In this document: positions 41,046-41,273 of the stretch, in pieces
Layout of the letters: every line of letters starts with the position of its first letter
Numbering within the stretch: position 1 is the stretch's first letter
Assembly (NCBI GenBank): GCA_944323345.1
Contig: CALUSC010000016.1
Coordinates: 1-41,273, forward strand
Reading direction: 5' to 3'
Length of the DNA: 41,273 nucleotides
Source: an uncultured Bacteroidales bacterium
GTDB taxonomy: Bacteria; Bacteroidota; Bacteroidia; Bacteroidales; UBA932
The notes under the pieces: model-generated
Told to the model about the DNA's origin: nothing
Seen by the model: the letters and a program-made list of their open reading frames with translations, nothing else
Database searches by the model: none
Program-made: the position numbers and the translations under genes

Positions 41046-41273
41046 ATGACAAGAAGCACATTTCGCGTGCTGTTCTATGCGAACGGCAGCAAGGAGAAGA
41101 ATGGAATTGTCCCCATCATGGGACGGGTTACAATCAACGGGACGGTGGCGCAGTTCAGTTGCAAGCGGAGCATAGCAAAGGAGCTTTGGGACGCACAAGG
41201 CAACCGTGTCAAGGGCAAGAGCCGTGAAGCGAGGGAGACGAACCTTGCGCTTGACAACATCAAGGCGCAAATC
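41046..41273 (+). CDS. IntDOT-like tyrosine recombinase, N-terminal part (cut by window end)
   Basis: The frame is open from ATG at 41046 to the last base of the window (76 codons). It begins MTRSTFRVLFYANGSKEKNG and continues IMGRVTINGTVAQFSCKRS, then KELWDAQGNRVKGKSREA. This is the arm-type DNA-binding domain of Bacteroides conjugative-transposon integrases (IntDOT-like). The catalytic domain with its R-H-R-Y residues would lie beyond the window. It reads away from the chromosomal genes, with a likely attachment core just upstream, so the window probably ends at the left edge of an integrative element. Element class and cargo cannot be read here. Confidence 0.85.
   Translation, partial: MTRSTFRVLFYANGSKEKNGIVPIMGRVTINGTVAQFSCKRSIAKELWDAQGNRVKGKSREARETNLALDNIKAQI

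Overview
The window looks like a chromosomal segment of an anaerobic Bacteroidales bacterium. Many genes are preceded by the Bacteroidetes promoter -7 box (TAnnTTTG), sometimes with a TTG -33 element 19-21 bp upstream, and purine-rich ribosome binding sites are weak. Other lineage signs are the GGGtGRT/NifU-like pair, a DUF5053 protein, secreted GH2 and GH3 enzymes, a large two-domain M16 protease, pyruvate:ferredoxin oxidoreductase, and an IntDOT-like integrase. The genus cannot be fixed from the sequence alone.

Left part (1-6.2 kb): an AT-rich, gene-poor end holds one plausible 55-aa protein. A two-gene operon follows on the minus strand (NifU-like scaffold, then GGGtGRT protein) with a clear promoter and terminator. 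Next is a chimeric remnant that joins a 5'-truncated FAD-dependent oxidoreductase to the C-terminal part of a family-10-like glycosyl hydrolase. uvrB is divergent from it.

6.2-20 kb: a RelA-like (p)ppGpp synthetase with a degenerate hydrolase domain is followed by a lipoprotein plus outer-membrane barrel pair and a C_GCAxxG_C_C protein. Convergent to these is a minus-strand run rpsA - rnz - GH73/LysM lipoprotein - mltG, with corA upstream. Then comes a minus-strand operon of sugar kinase, recR and mntP, divergent from a secreted SGNH hydrolase.

20-31 kb: a secreted glycosidase operon (GH3 then GH2) lies divergent from a WYL-domain regulator, which is followed by an S9 peptidase. A tRNA-Arg(CCG) has its own promoter and terminator. 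Immediately after it sits a small two-gene minus-strand block (53-aa protein and DUF5053) that may be accessory DNA next to a tRNA. fabD follows, and then about 150 bp of densely folded intergenic DNA.

31-41 kb: nifJ, a secreted esterase and an M16 protease follow on the plus strand. A minus-strand two-gene unit pairs an ECF sigma factor with an AlkD-like DNA glycosylase. The right edge enters a mobile element: the N-terminus of an IntDOT-type tyrosine recombinase, 53 bp downstream of a sequence that fits the CTnDOT core GTAnnTTTGC.

Most of the window is ordinary core genome. The parts that deserve a second look are the GGGtGRT/NifU pair, the FAD-GH chimera, the synthetase-only RSH, the tRNA-Arg-adjacent block, the structured element after fabD, the sigma/AlkD pair and the integrative-element edge.
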